From positions 1 through 43,847 of the forward strand of contig CAYNST010000016.1 in the NCBI GenBank assembly GCA_964399955.1: a DNA stretch of 43,847 bases, in the 5' to 3' direction. Source of the DNA: CAYNST01 sp964399955 (GTDB lineage: Bacteria > Pseudomonadota > Gammaproteobacteria > Pseudomonadales > Cellvibrionaceae). The position numbers and the translations under genes are program-made. Below the pieces are notes generated by a model. That model worked only from the letters and a program-made list of their open reading frames with translations. It was not told the DNA's origin and did no database searches. Positions 15,612 to 22,874 of the stretch are shown here, piece after piece; within the stretch, counting starts at the first letter, position 1; each line of letters opens with the position of its first letter.

Positions 15612-17453
15612 TTAGATGCCTTCTCGCAGCCTGCGCGCGGTGCCGCGGGCAAATTCCATCCAGAGCTGGCGGCGCACTACCTGACCCTCGTCGTTCATCT
15701 GTAGCGAACCCGTCAGCCCGTAGAAGGTCGCATGGCGACTTTGCGACAGCTGTTTCAAACGGGGGGAGAGGTAAAAGCTGTCAATGCCCAGTGCATAGAG
15801 GGGCTGCAGGTTGGGCTTGCTGTCGGCATGGCGCAGAATGCTGCTGCGCTCCGGGCTTTTGCGGTCAAAAAACCAGGGCAGGGTAAGAAAGCGAATCCCG
15901 TTCATGTCTTGGTCCAGTTTGGGGTTGTCCTGGCCACTGTAGACTTGACTGGTGGCGTAAACCGGAATGTTGGCGGCGTAGTGGAAGGCCAAAGTGGGTT
16001 TGATCTGTCGCGCGTGCACCGCCTGGGCCACCAGAAAAATAGCGTCTACGTCCTCCCTGCGGCGCGGCTCAAACTGTATCTCACCGACGGCGCTGCGCAC
16101 GGCCCGGGCGCGTGCCTGACTTTCATCCAGTTGCAGCGCCTGTTGCAGAACCTGGGAGTAGCCGCCCTCGTCACTGTAACGGTGCTCGCCCAGTATTTCT
16201 CCGCCCAATGCTTCCCACGCTGCAACAAAGGTCTCTACAGAGCGGTCGCCCCACTGGTTGTCAGAGGCCAGAATCAAAATCCTGCGGTGCCCGTCGCGCC
16301 AGGCTCGCTCGGCGGTCTGCATGGCTTCGTCCTCCACGCCCAAGCCAAACTGATAGAGATTTTCAACTCTGCCCAGTGGCATGTCGATGGTGTTCAACGC
16401 CAGAGTGGGTACGGGAAGCGCGGGCCGCAGCGCAAGCTCGGCGATATTCTCCTTGTTCAGCGGCCCAATCACTACTTGGGCACCGTCAGCTACCGCCTGA
16501 TCATAAAGCGTATTGATATCCTGCTGGTCGGTATTGTAGAAGCGGATCTGCGGCGAGAAGTCACCGCCCAGGTTCTGGTAATAGCCCGCCGCAAGACCGT
16601 CGCGTACGGCATTGCCAACGGCGCCAAGCCTGCCGGAAAACGGCAGCAGCACGGCTATTTGGGTGGGCTGATTATTGACAAGCTCCTGCAGCAGCTTCAG
16701 GTCTGCCGGCAGGTTCAGGCTGGCTGGATGATCGGGCCAATCCAGCGTCCAGCGTTCCACCCGTTCCAGCTGTTCGCGCAGGTTGTTCTGATTGTTCTTG
16801 TTGATGGTGGCCAGGCTGTACCAGCCCTGTAGGTCTCGATCACGTGCGTTTGCGCGCAGGGCGGCCAGCTCCGAGTCTGGCAGATGCATCAGCATCTGCC
16901 AGATCAACTCTCTGTTTCGTTCCTGCTCCAACGCATTGTCGGGAATCAGTTCATCCAGATGAACGCGCGCGGCAATGCTTTCTTCTATCCGCGCCAGCTC
17001 GTAGAGAGCCTGGGCTCGCTGCTCCAGAAGGTTGCGCTGAAGCTCGACCGGGTAGCTGCCGGAATGGCTAAGCAGATGGGGGTCATCAAGCCGGTCGATG
17101 GCCTGCTGGAAGTCGCCGTGGCCGCTGGCAATGTAGCTGTTAATCAACGCAAGCCTGCCGTAAGATGTGCCGCTCTCCGGTGTGACTGCGACGTTGCGGG
17201 GCAGGGTGTTGACAATGCTCTGCGCCCATTCGGTATCGCCGGCGGCAGCAAGAGATTCTGCCGCCCGCAGCATCAGCTCAAGGCGCTCTTCAGGCGCGGC
17301 TTCAGCAGCCTGACGCAGGAGGTCGTTAGCGTATTCAAGGGTGTTTTCGCCTTCGGCCGCATCGGAGGTTGGCGAGAGTACCGGCAGTTGACCGCACGCC
17401 ATCAGGCCTGCGGTCAGCGTAACGGCGAAGAGTGCACGCAGGCGACGACCCAT
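15612..17453 (-). CDS. lpoA: LpoA, lipoprotein activator of class A penicillin-binding protein
   Basis: LpoA is an outer-membrane lipoprotein that reaches through the periplasm to stimulate PBP1A. The 613-residue protein has a lipobox LMAC (Cys20), an N-terminal helical TPR-like region (about 30-250), and a C-terminal domain resembling periplasmic binding proteins (from about 260), beginning IAVLLPFSGRLGAVGNAVRDGL. Its length and order (lpoA-yraN-diaA-dolP) are those of known gammaproteobacteria. The start lies only 35 bases from the divergent rsmI start, so the two promoters must overlap each other or the neighbouring gene. Confidence 0.92.
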   Translation of the reverse strand: MGRRLRALFAVTLTAGLMACGQLPVLSPTSDAAEGENTLEYANDLLRQAAEAAPEERLELMLRAAESLAAAGDTEWAQSIVNTLPRNVAVTPESGTSYGRLALINSYIASGHGDFQQAIDRLDDPHLLSHSGSYPVELQRNLLEQRAQALYELARIEESIAARVHLDELIPDNALEQERNRELIWQMLMHLPDSELAALRANARDRDLQGWYSLATINKNNQNNLREQLERVERWTLDWPDHPASLNLPADLKLLQELVNNQPTQIAVLLPFSGRLGAVGNAVRDGLAAGYYQNLGGDFSPQIRFYNTDQQDINTLYDQAVADGAQVVIGPLNKENIAELALRPALPVPTLALNTIDMPLGRVENLYQFGLGVEDEAMQTAERAWRDGHRRILILASDNQWGDRSVETFVAAWEALGGEILGEHRYSDEGGYSQVLQQALQLDESQARARAVRSAVGEIQFEPRRREDVDAIFLVAQAVHARQIKPTLAFHYAANIPVYATSQVYSGQDNPKLDQDMNGIRFLTLPWFFDRKSPERSSILRHADSKPNLQPLYALGIDSFYLSPRLKQLSQSRHATFYGLTGSLQMNDEGQVVRRQLWMEFARGTARRLREGI

Positions 17454-17488
17454 TCAATATGTCTCCAGATTAGCGACGAGGTAGAGCT

Positions 17489-18358
17489 GTGACGTCAAAG
17501 CAATTATCAAAAGAGGGCGTACTCTACATTGTGCCTACACCCATTGGCAATTTGGGCGATATGGTACCCCGCGCGCGGGAAGTTCTCCAGGCTGCCGATC
17601 TTATTGCTGCCGAAGACACGCGTCACAGCGGCAAACTGCTGCAGTACTTCAATATCAGCACACCCATGGTGGCCTATCACGACCACAGCGACGGCGGTAA
17701 AGAGCAGTACCTCTTGGAGCAACTGGCCTCCGGCAAACAAATCGCCTTGATCAGTGATGCGGGCACTCCCTTGATCTCCGATCCCGGCTACCGACTGGTC
17801 CGGCTGGCTTCTGAGCGGGGCATCAGGGTAACCCCCATTCCGGGTGCCTGTGCCGCTATCGCCGCTTTGAGTGCAAGCGGGCTGCCGTCTGATCGTTTCT
17901 CCTTTGAGGGTTTTCTTCCCGCCAAAACGGTGGCTCGGCAAAAAAACCTGCTTGCGCTTCTGCGGGATACCCGAACTTTGATTTTCTACGAGTCACCCCA
18001 CCGCATAGTCGACGCGCTGGAGGACATCTGCGCGGTGCTGGGCGGGGCGCGCCGTCTGGTAATGGCGCGGGAGATCAGCAAAACCTTCGAGACGTTTCTC
18101 GCCGGCTCTGCTCTCCAGGTGCTAGAGCGGGTGACACAGGACTTGAATCAGCAGAAAGGCGAAATTGTTTTATTGATACACGGGTTCGAGGAGCAGAGCA
18201 ATGCGGACGCTTTGAGCGCCGAGGCCGAAAAGCTGATGACGGTGCTGTTGGACGAAGGGCTGGCACTGAAGCAGGCGGCCAGCATTGTGGCTCGCCTGAC
18301 CAATGAAAAGAAGAACCGCTTGTATGACTGGGGTTTAAAGCAGAATTCGACGTATTAA
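17489..18358 (+). CDS. rsmI: RsmI, 16S rRNA (cytidine-1402 2'-O)-methyltransferase
   Basis: RsmI methylates the ribose of C1402 in the 16S decoding centre; RsmH, encoded nearby, methylates the base of the same nucleotide. The 289-residue protein has the SAM-dependent tetrapyrrole-methylase fold, with YIVPTPIGNLGD at the start, DAGTPLISDPGYRLV near residue 90 and the IPGACAAIAALSASGL segment. GTG 17489 is preceded by GAGGTAGAG. Its divergence from lpoA is the standard arrangement. Confidence 0.95.
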   Translation: MTSKQLSKEGVLYIVPTPIGNLGDMVPRAREVLQAADLIAAEDTRHSGKLLQYFNISTPMVAYHDHSDGGKEQYLLEQLASGKQIALISDAGTPLISDPGYRLVRLASERGIRVTPIPGACAAIAALSASGLPSDRFSFEGFLPAKTVARQKNLLALLRDTRTLIFYESPHRIVDALEDICAVLGGARRLVMAREISKTFETFLAGSALQVLERVTQDLNQQKGEIVLLIHGFEEQSNADALSAEAEKLMTVLLDEGLALKQAASIVARLTNEKKNRLYDWGLKQNSTY

Positions 18359-18501
18359 TGAAGGCTGCACAGGCTCAGGCACTGCCTGCCTCTGTACAAG
18401 GTGTATGGCTGTTGAAGCAGAATACCGCGATGCCGCGTAAGTGTAATGAGGCTTGCCGCCGAACCACGGCTGCGGCCAATCCCAGAGTTTGGAGAATTCG
18501 C

Positions 18502-18699
18502 ATGACCAACAAATCGACTGACAGCGACGCCCGCAAAGACGAGGCTACCGACAAAAAGCCAGGGCAAGACGACGACAGCCGAGACTGGACGCTGTCTCCC
18601 GAGGATGCATCGGCAGGCGGCCCGGCGGGGGAGTCGGTCGGGGGGGAGGAGGACCCAGGCGCAGGGCTGGAATTTCTGGTAAAAAAACGTCGCCCCTAG
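18502..18699 (+). CDS. Small acidic hypothetical protein
   Basis: I do not recognise this 65-residue open frame. It starts at ATG 18502 behind GGAGA and is very rich in Asp, Glu, Gly and Lys, with low hydrophobicity, so it is probably disordered. It ends in a basic and hydrophobic tail, GLEFLVKKRRP. The frame stays open back to an ATG at 18358 that overlaps the rsmI stop, but that extension looks non-coding. It sits between rsmI and rnpB. The ribosome site and lack of an overlapping gene favour translation. Confidence 0.5.
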   Translation: MTNKSTDSDARKDEATDKKPGQDDDSRDWTLSPEDASAGGPAGESVGGEEDPGAGLEFLVKKRRP

Positions 18700-18772
18700 G
18701 GGCACGATCTGTTCACAATCCCCTCAGCCGCCTCTGTTGCCAGCCTATTTGCTTCGCGCCGCCCAATAGCGC

Positions 18773-18802
18773 TTGCGCCTGTTTAAGCGAGTTTGTTATG
18801 GT
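18773..18802 (+). promoter_or_regulatory. Promoter for RNase P RNA
   Basis: TTGCGC (18773-18778) and TATGGT (18797-18802) lie 18 bases apart, placing the start at about 18808, just where the RNA's P1 helix begins. The GC-rich run between -10 and +1 (GCGCGCG) is a stringent-type discriminator, common at stable-RNA promoters. Confidence 0.6.
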
Positions 18803-18807
18803 GCGCG

Positions 18808-19157
18808 CGGGAGTTGGCCAGGCAGTCGCTTTTGCAAAAAAGAGGAAAGTCCGGGCTCCATAGGGCAGAACGCCAGGTAACCCCTGGGGGGCGCAAGCCT
18901 ACGGAAAGTGCAGCAGAAAGGATACCGCCTGGACCTGCAAGGGTTCCGGTAAGGGTGAAAAGGTGCGGTAAGAGCGCACCGCGCAACTGGTAACAGTTTG
19001 TGGCGATGGTAAACCCCGTTCGGAGCAAGACCAAATAGGAATCCATTGACGTGGCCCGCGTCGGATTCGGGTAGGTTGCTTGAGGTGTGCGGTGACGTAC
19101 ATCCTAGATGAATGACTGTCCACGACAGAACCCGGCTTATCGGCCAACTCCCACCTC
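18808..19157 (+). ncRNA. rnpB: RNase P RNA, bacterial class A
   Basis: This is the catalytic RNA that trims the 5' end of pre-tRNA. Conserved elements are unmistakable: GAGGAAAGTCCGGGCTCC, CATAGGGCAG, GGTAAGGGTGAAA, GTGCGGTAAGAGCGCACCG, then AGATGAATGACTGTCCACGA and CAGAACCCGGCTTATCGG. P1 is closed by GGGAGTTGGCC (from about 18809) pairing with GGCCAACTCCC (to about 19152). At about 350 bases it is shorter than the 377-base E. coli RNA, mainly because P3 is reduced to a tiny hairpin near 18829-18842. Confidence 0.97.
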
Positions 19158-19170
19158 ATTTATAGTTTCT

Positions 19171-19200
19171 GGATCTAGCCTGACGCTTTTTTAGGCTGAT
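19171..19200 (+). terminator. Possible hairpin terminator after rnpB
   Basis: AGCCT (about 19176-19180) pairs with AGGCT (about 19192-19196). The stem extends outward by about five more pairs (one wobble) past a single bulged T, around an 11-base loop that holds the T-run. There is no T-tract after the stem, so this is only a candidate. Confidence 0.3.
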
Positions 19201-19351
19201 TCAGTCTGGCGCGCCCGCGCATCTTCTGCCTCGTCATCTATCCCTCTGTTTTATAAGCCTTTTCCCGCTGCGGGCGAGTTACCCCTGTCTCTTTGCGCCC
19301 AATTCCAGTGCACGATCGAGGCCTTTGGCAGCCAAATGCTCGGGTGTCGAC

Positions 19352-19379
19352 TTGACTTTGAAGCAAGGCGAAATATAGT
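19352..19379 (+). promoter_or_regulatory. Promoter of the dcw cluster (Pmra)
   Basis: TTGACT (19352-19357) and TATAGT (19374-19379) are 16 bases apart and each differs from consensus at one position. Transcription should start near 19386, right at the first MraZ repeat. It is the strongest promoter match in the gap between rnpB and mraZ, whose remaining bases (19201-19351) show no gene. Confidence 0.7.
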
Positions 19380-19387
19380 GTGCTAAG

Positions 19388-19427
19388 GTGGTTATTAGTG
19401 GTTAATAGTGGGTAATCGTGGCGAGCG
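19388..19427 (+). promoter_or_regulatory. MraZ operator: four direct repeats with 10-bp period
   Basis: GTGG recurs at 19388, 19398, 19408 and 19418. The units read GTGGTTATTA, GTGGTTAATA, GTGGGTAATC and GTGGCGAGCG. Evenly spaced GTGG/TGGG repeats one helical turn apart, just upstream of mraZ, are the known binding-site form for the MraZ repressor. They start at the predicted transcription start. A further GTGG at 19439 is nearly in phase. Confidence 0.8.
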
Positions 19428-19449
19428 CGGTCACTAGAGTGGTGAAAAC

Positions 19450-19896
19450 GTGTTTCAGGGCAGTCACAACATCACAATGGACGCCAAGGGGCGGATAGCC
19501 ATCCCGGCAAAGCACCGGGACACTCTGGCGTCGATGTGTCAGGGCCGGGTGGTGATGACTGCCCACACAGAGGACCGCTGTGTGCTCGTGTACCCAGAAA
19601 CGGAGTGGGAAATAATTCTGCCGAAGATCGAGGCTCTACCCACTTTCAACAAGTTGGCGTTGCGCGCCCAGCGCCTTCTGTTGGGCTATGCAACGGCGCT
19701 GGAGTTGGATGGCAACGGCCGCGTATTGGTACCACCCACGTTACGGGATTATGCAGGTTTGGATAAAAAAACAATGTTGGTCGGCTTGGGGAAAAAATTT
19801 GAGCTTTGGAGCGAGGACGCTTGGTTGCGTTCGGTGGCGGACGTGTCCATCGAAGACGAGGTCGTGCCAGCGGAAATGCTGTCGCTGTCACTTTGA
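19450..19896 (+). CDS. mraZ: MraZ, transcriptional repressor of the dcw cluster
   Basis: MraZ is a DNA-binding protein of the AbrB/SpoVT-like double-barrel fold that represses its own cluster in E. coli. The 148-residue protein has both repeated DxxGR signatures: MDAKGRIAIPAKHR near the start and LDGNGRVLVPPTLR in the second half. The GTG start at 19450 gives the family's usual FQGSHNITMDAKGR lead. The four-repeat operator lies just upstream, so autorepression is the obvious reading. The stop overlaps the rsmH start by one base (TGATG). Confidence 0.95.
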   Translation: MFQGSHNITMDAKGRIAIPAKHRDTLASMCQGRVVMTAHTEDRCVLVYPETEWEIILPKIEALPTFNKLALRAQRLLLGYATALELDGNGRVLVPPTLRDYAGLDKKTMLVGLGKKFELWSEDAWLRSVADVSIEDEVVPAEMLSLSL

Positions 19897-20843
19897 TGGA
19901 TGAGTCTGCCGGTTCGCAACATTTCCCGGTCTTGCTGGCGGAATCCGTCAGCGCTCTGGTGACCGATCCCTCAGCTGTTTATGTGGACGGCACATTTGGC
20001 AGAGGCGGCCATTCGCGGGCAATTTTGGCCAAACTGAACAGTGATGGGCAGCTGTTGGCGTTTGACAAAGACCCCGCAGCCATCGCGGTAGCGCAGGATC
20101 TGGCGGAGCAGGATAAACGGGTGCAGGTGGAACATCAATCCTTCGCCGAGATAGAAACCGTTGCGCGGCAACGGGGTTTGGTTGGGCAGGTGCATGGTGT
20201 ACTTCTGGATCTGGGAGTGTCGTCACCGCAATTGGACAATGCCCAGCGCGGTTTCAGTTTCATGCACGACGGTCCCCTGGATATGCGCATGGACCCGACG
20301 CGTGGAATAAGCGCCGCAGAGTGGGTGGCCACTTCAGCCGAGTCCGAGATCGTACGAGTTTTGAAAGAATATGGAGAAGAGCGCTTTGCCAGACGCATTG
20401 CGGGTGCAATTGTAGAGGAGCGGCTGAAATCGCCCATCTTGACCACGCGACAGTTGGCGGAAATTGTAAAGACCGCTCACCCGCGCTGGGAGAGAGATAA
20501 GCATCCGGCCACCAAAACGTTTCAGGCAATACGTATTGAAATAAATAGCGAACTGAGCGATCTGGAAAAAGCACTGGATGCGGCTTTGTCGGTGCTTAGG
20601 CCCGGCGGGCGACTGGCGGTGATCAGTTTTCATAGCCTTGAGGATCGTCTGGTAAAACGCTTCTTCAAATTGAAAGCACAGGGCAAGCAGTATCCCAAAG
20701 AGGTCTGGGTCACGCAAGAAATGGTACAGCTGGAGTTCGCCGTGATCGGCAAGGCTGTGCGGGCAAGTGACCAGGAGCTACAAAAAAATAATCGTTCCCG
20801 CAGTGCCATCATGCGAGTAGCGGAGAAACTGACTCCGACCTGA
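19896..20843 (+). CDS. rsmH: RsmH, 16S rRNA (cytosine-1402 N4)-methyltransferase
   Basis: RsmH (MraW) methylates N4 of C1402 in 16S rRNA, the same nucleotide that RsmI modifies. The 315-residue protein has the SAM-binding motif DGTFGRGGHS at residues 31-40, the LLDLGVSSPQLD segment and the C-terminal NNRSRSAIMRVAEK region. ATG 19896 overlaps the mraZ stop and gives the standard N terminus; the frame is open further upstream inside mraZ, but that is not a plausible start. ftsL follows after 22 bases. Confidence 0.96.
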   Translation: MDESAGSQHFPVLLAESVSALVTDPSAVYVDGTFGRGGHSRAILAKLNSDGQLLAFDKDPAAIAVAQDLAEQDKRVQVEHQSFAEIETVARQRGLVGQVHGVLLDLGVSSPQLDNAQRGFSFMHDGPLDMRMDPTRGISAAEWVATSAESEIVRVLKEYGEERFARRIAGAIVEERLKSPILTTRQLAEIVKTAHPRWERDKHPATKTFQAIRIEINSELSDLEKALDAALSVLRPGGRLAVISFHSLEDRLVKRFFKLKAQGKQYPKEVWVTQEMVQLEFAVIGKAVRASDQELQKNNRSRSAIMRVAEKLTPT

Positions 20844-20865
20844 TGCGGAGTGGTTCGAGGAATCA

Positions 20866-21138
20866 ATGGTGCGCATCGGTTTGTTTGGCGTGGGTTTTCT
20901 ATGGCTGGCCGTTATTTTGTCTGCGCTGGCTGTAGTGCTGACCACCCACAATACCAGGATCGCCACCCGGAATTTGGAGTTTTTGCGCCATGAAGCAGCC
21001 GATCTGCACGTGCAGTCCGGCCAGTTTCTGTTAGAGCGTGGCTCTCTGGCTAACTATGCACGCATAGAAAAGATGGCGGTCGAAAATCTGGATATGACCG
21101 TACCGGACGCTGATGAAATTATTCTGGTGAAGCCATGA
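20866..21138 (+). CDS. ftsL: FtsL, divisome bitopic membrane protein
   Basis: FtsL forms the FtsQLB complex that activates septal wall synthesis. The 90-residue protein has the family layout: a very short cytoplasmic N terminus, one membrane segment (about residues 4-25) and a periplasmic leucine-rich coiled coil. FtsL sequences are poorly conserved, so the call rests on size, topology and position between rsmH and ftsI. Its stop overlaps the ftsI start by four bases (ATGA). Confidence 0.9.
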   Translation: MVRIGLFGVGFLWLAVILSALAVVLTTHNTRIATRNLEFLRHEAADLHVQSGQFLLERGSLANYARIEKMAVENLDMTVPDADEIILVKP

Positions 21139-22874
21139 GCAGAAAGATAAAAACAATGAAAACAACCAAGAAGGTTAGGGATTCCAGATCGGTGCAGGCC
21201 ATAGGCAAGGTTAGAGCTATGGGGCTGTGCATTTTTTTGGCCGGGCTTTGCGGTCTGCTGACTTGGCACCTCGCCCAATTACAGGTTATTCCCGGCACAG
21301 AAAAAGGTTTTGTGTTTCTACAGAAGCAGGGGCAAGCACGCACCTTGCGGCAGGAAAAAATCAGTGCTTACCGGGGTGTCATCACTGACCGAAACGGTGA
21401 ACTGCTGGCGGTGAGCACGCCGGTCAAGTCGCTATTTGCCAACCCGCAGCGGCTGGATATGCAGCGTCTGCCCGAACTGGCCGAAGCCCTGGGTATGTCA
21501 GCGGAAAGCATGGCGGCAAGGATTGCTCAGTACGCAGATAAACAGTTCGTTTACCTGCGGCGTCACATGCCTCCTCAGGAGGCGGAAAAAATTCTGTCGC
21601 TGGAAATTGTTGGGGTGGACGCTGAAGAGGAATTTCAGCGTTATTATCCAGCCGGTGAAGTGGCTGCTCATATCGTCGGCTTCACTGATACTGACGAGCG
21701 CGGTCAGGAAGGTATGGAGCTGGCTCTGGACGAATGGCTGGCCGGCGCTCCGGGCGTCAAGCAGGTCATCAAAGACTTGCGCGGGAATGTGGTAAAAGAC
21801 TTGGGCATTACGCGCGCGGCATCGTCTGGCAACGACGTTAAACTCACCATCGACCTGCGCCTGCAGTATCTAGCCTACCGGGAATTGAAAGCGGCTATTG
21901 CCCAGCAAGGAGCCGCCTCGGGCTCTGTAGTTATTCTGGATGCTCGCTCCGGTGAAGTCTTGGCCATGGCCAATCAACCTTCTTACAACCCCAACAACCG
22001 CTCCCGGGTCAGCCCTGCTCAAATGCGTAACCGCGCCTTGACAGACCTTTACGAGCCGGGCTCCACCATGAAACCTTTCACGGCAATCGCGGCATTAGAA
22101 ACGGGCCGCTATCAGCCGAATACGGAGATCAATACCCACCCAGGTTGGTTTCATACCGGCGGCAAGACCTACACGGACCTTCGTAACCACGGCATGATGG
22201 ACCTGACCTCGGTCATTCAAAAATCCAGTCAGGTGGGCATTGTGAAGCTGGGTCTGGATCTGGATCCCAATGATCTGCGCAGCGTTTTTTATCGGGTGGG
22301 CCTCGGCCAAAGCACCGGTCTGGGTTATCCAGGGGAAGCTATTGGTCATTTGCCCAATAAAGAACGCTGGCACCCAACCGAGCGCGCCTCCCTGGCCTTT
22401 GGCCACGGGCTGAGCGTTACGCCAGTACAGTTGGCCCAAGCTTACGGCACGCTCGCGTCTGGCGGTATTCTCCAGCCGGTGTCATTGGTTAAGCAGGACA
22501 AACTGCCCCCCGGTGAGCGGGTGATGGACGCCAGCCACGCCTACCAGGTGGTCGACATGCTCAAGGCAGTTACCCAGCGAGGCGGAACAGGTACCCGGGC
22601 GCAGGTCAAGGCTTACGATGTGGCGGGTAAAACCGGTACCACGCATAAAATATCCAACGCCGGTGGTTATTCGGACAGCCAATATGTCGCTTTTTTCGCA
22701 GGCATGGCTCCTGCGCAGGATCCCAGTATTGTGGTTGTCGTGGTTGTGGATGAACCTCCGTCCGGTGGCTATTATGGCGGTGAAGCGGCGGCACCGGTGT
22801 TTGCCCGTATTGCTGAAGGCGCGATGCGAGTCATGAATGTTGCGCCTACCACACAGCGGGTGGCTGTCCGTTAG
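21135..22874 (+). CDS. ftsI: FtsI (PBP3), septal peptidoglycan transpeptidase
   Basis: FtsI crosslinks septal peptidoglycan and is a main beta-lactam target. The 579-residue class B penicillin-binding protein has one N-terminal membrane segment (about 25-48), a pedestal domain and a transpeptidase domain. The acylated serine is Ser310 in GSTMKPF with Lys313, and the third motif KTGT starts at Lys499. The second motif, normally SxN, reads SSQ (Ser364-Ser365-Gln366), so the conserved Asn is replaced by Gln. Everything else looks functional. It overlaps ftsL by four bases and abuts murE directly. Confidence 0.96.
   Translation: MSRKIKTMKTTKKVRDSRSVQAIGKVRAMGLCIFLAGLCGLLTWHLAQLQVIPGTEKGFVFLQKQGQARTLRQEKISAYRGVITDRNGELLAVSTPVKSLFANPQRLDMQRLPELAEALGMSAESMAARIAQYADKQFVYLRRHMPPQEAEKILSLEIVGVDAEEEFQRYYPAGEVAAHIVGFTDTDERGQEGMELALDEWLAGAPGVKQVIKDLRGNVVKDLGITRAASSGNDVKLTIDLRLQYLAYRELKAAIAQQGAASGSVVILDARSGEVLAMANQPSYNPNNRSRVSPAQMRNRALTDLYEPGSTMKPFTAIAALETGRYQPNTEINTHPGWFHTGGKTYTDLRNHGMMDLTSVIQKSSQVGIVKLGLDLDPNDLRSVFYRVGLGQSTGLGYPGEAIGHLPNKERWHPTERASLAFGHGLSVTPVQLAQAYGTLASGGILQPVSLVKQDKLPPGERVMDASHAYQVVDMLKAVTQRGGTGTRAQVKAYDVAGKTGTTHKISNAGGYSDSQYVAFFAGMAPAQDPSIVVVVVVDEPPSGGYYGGEAAAPVFARIAEGAMRVMNVAPTTQRVAVR

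Noticed and set aside
18358..18501. N-terminal extension of the small acidic protein starting at the rsmI stop
   Set aside because: The extension has a different composition, rich in Arg and Ala with Cys, and the ATG at 18502 has the better ribosome site.
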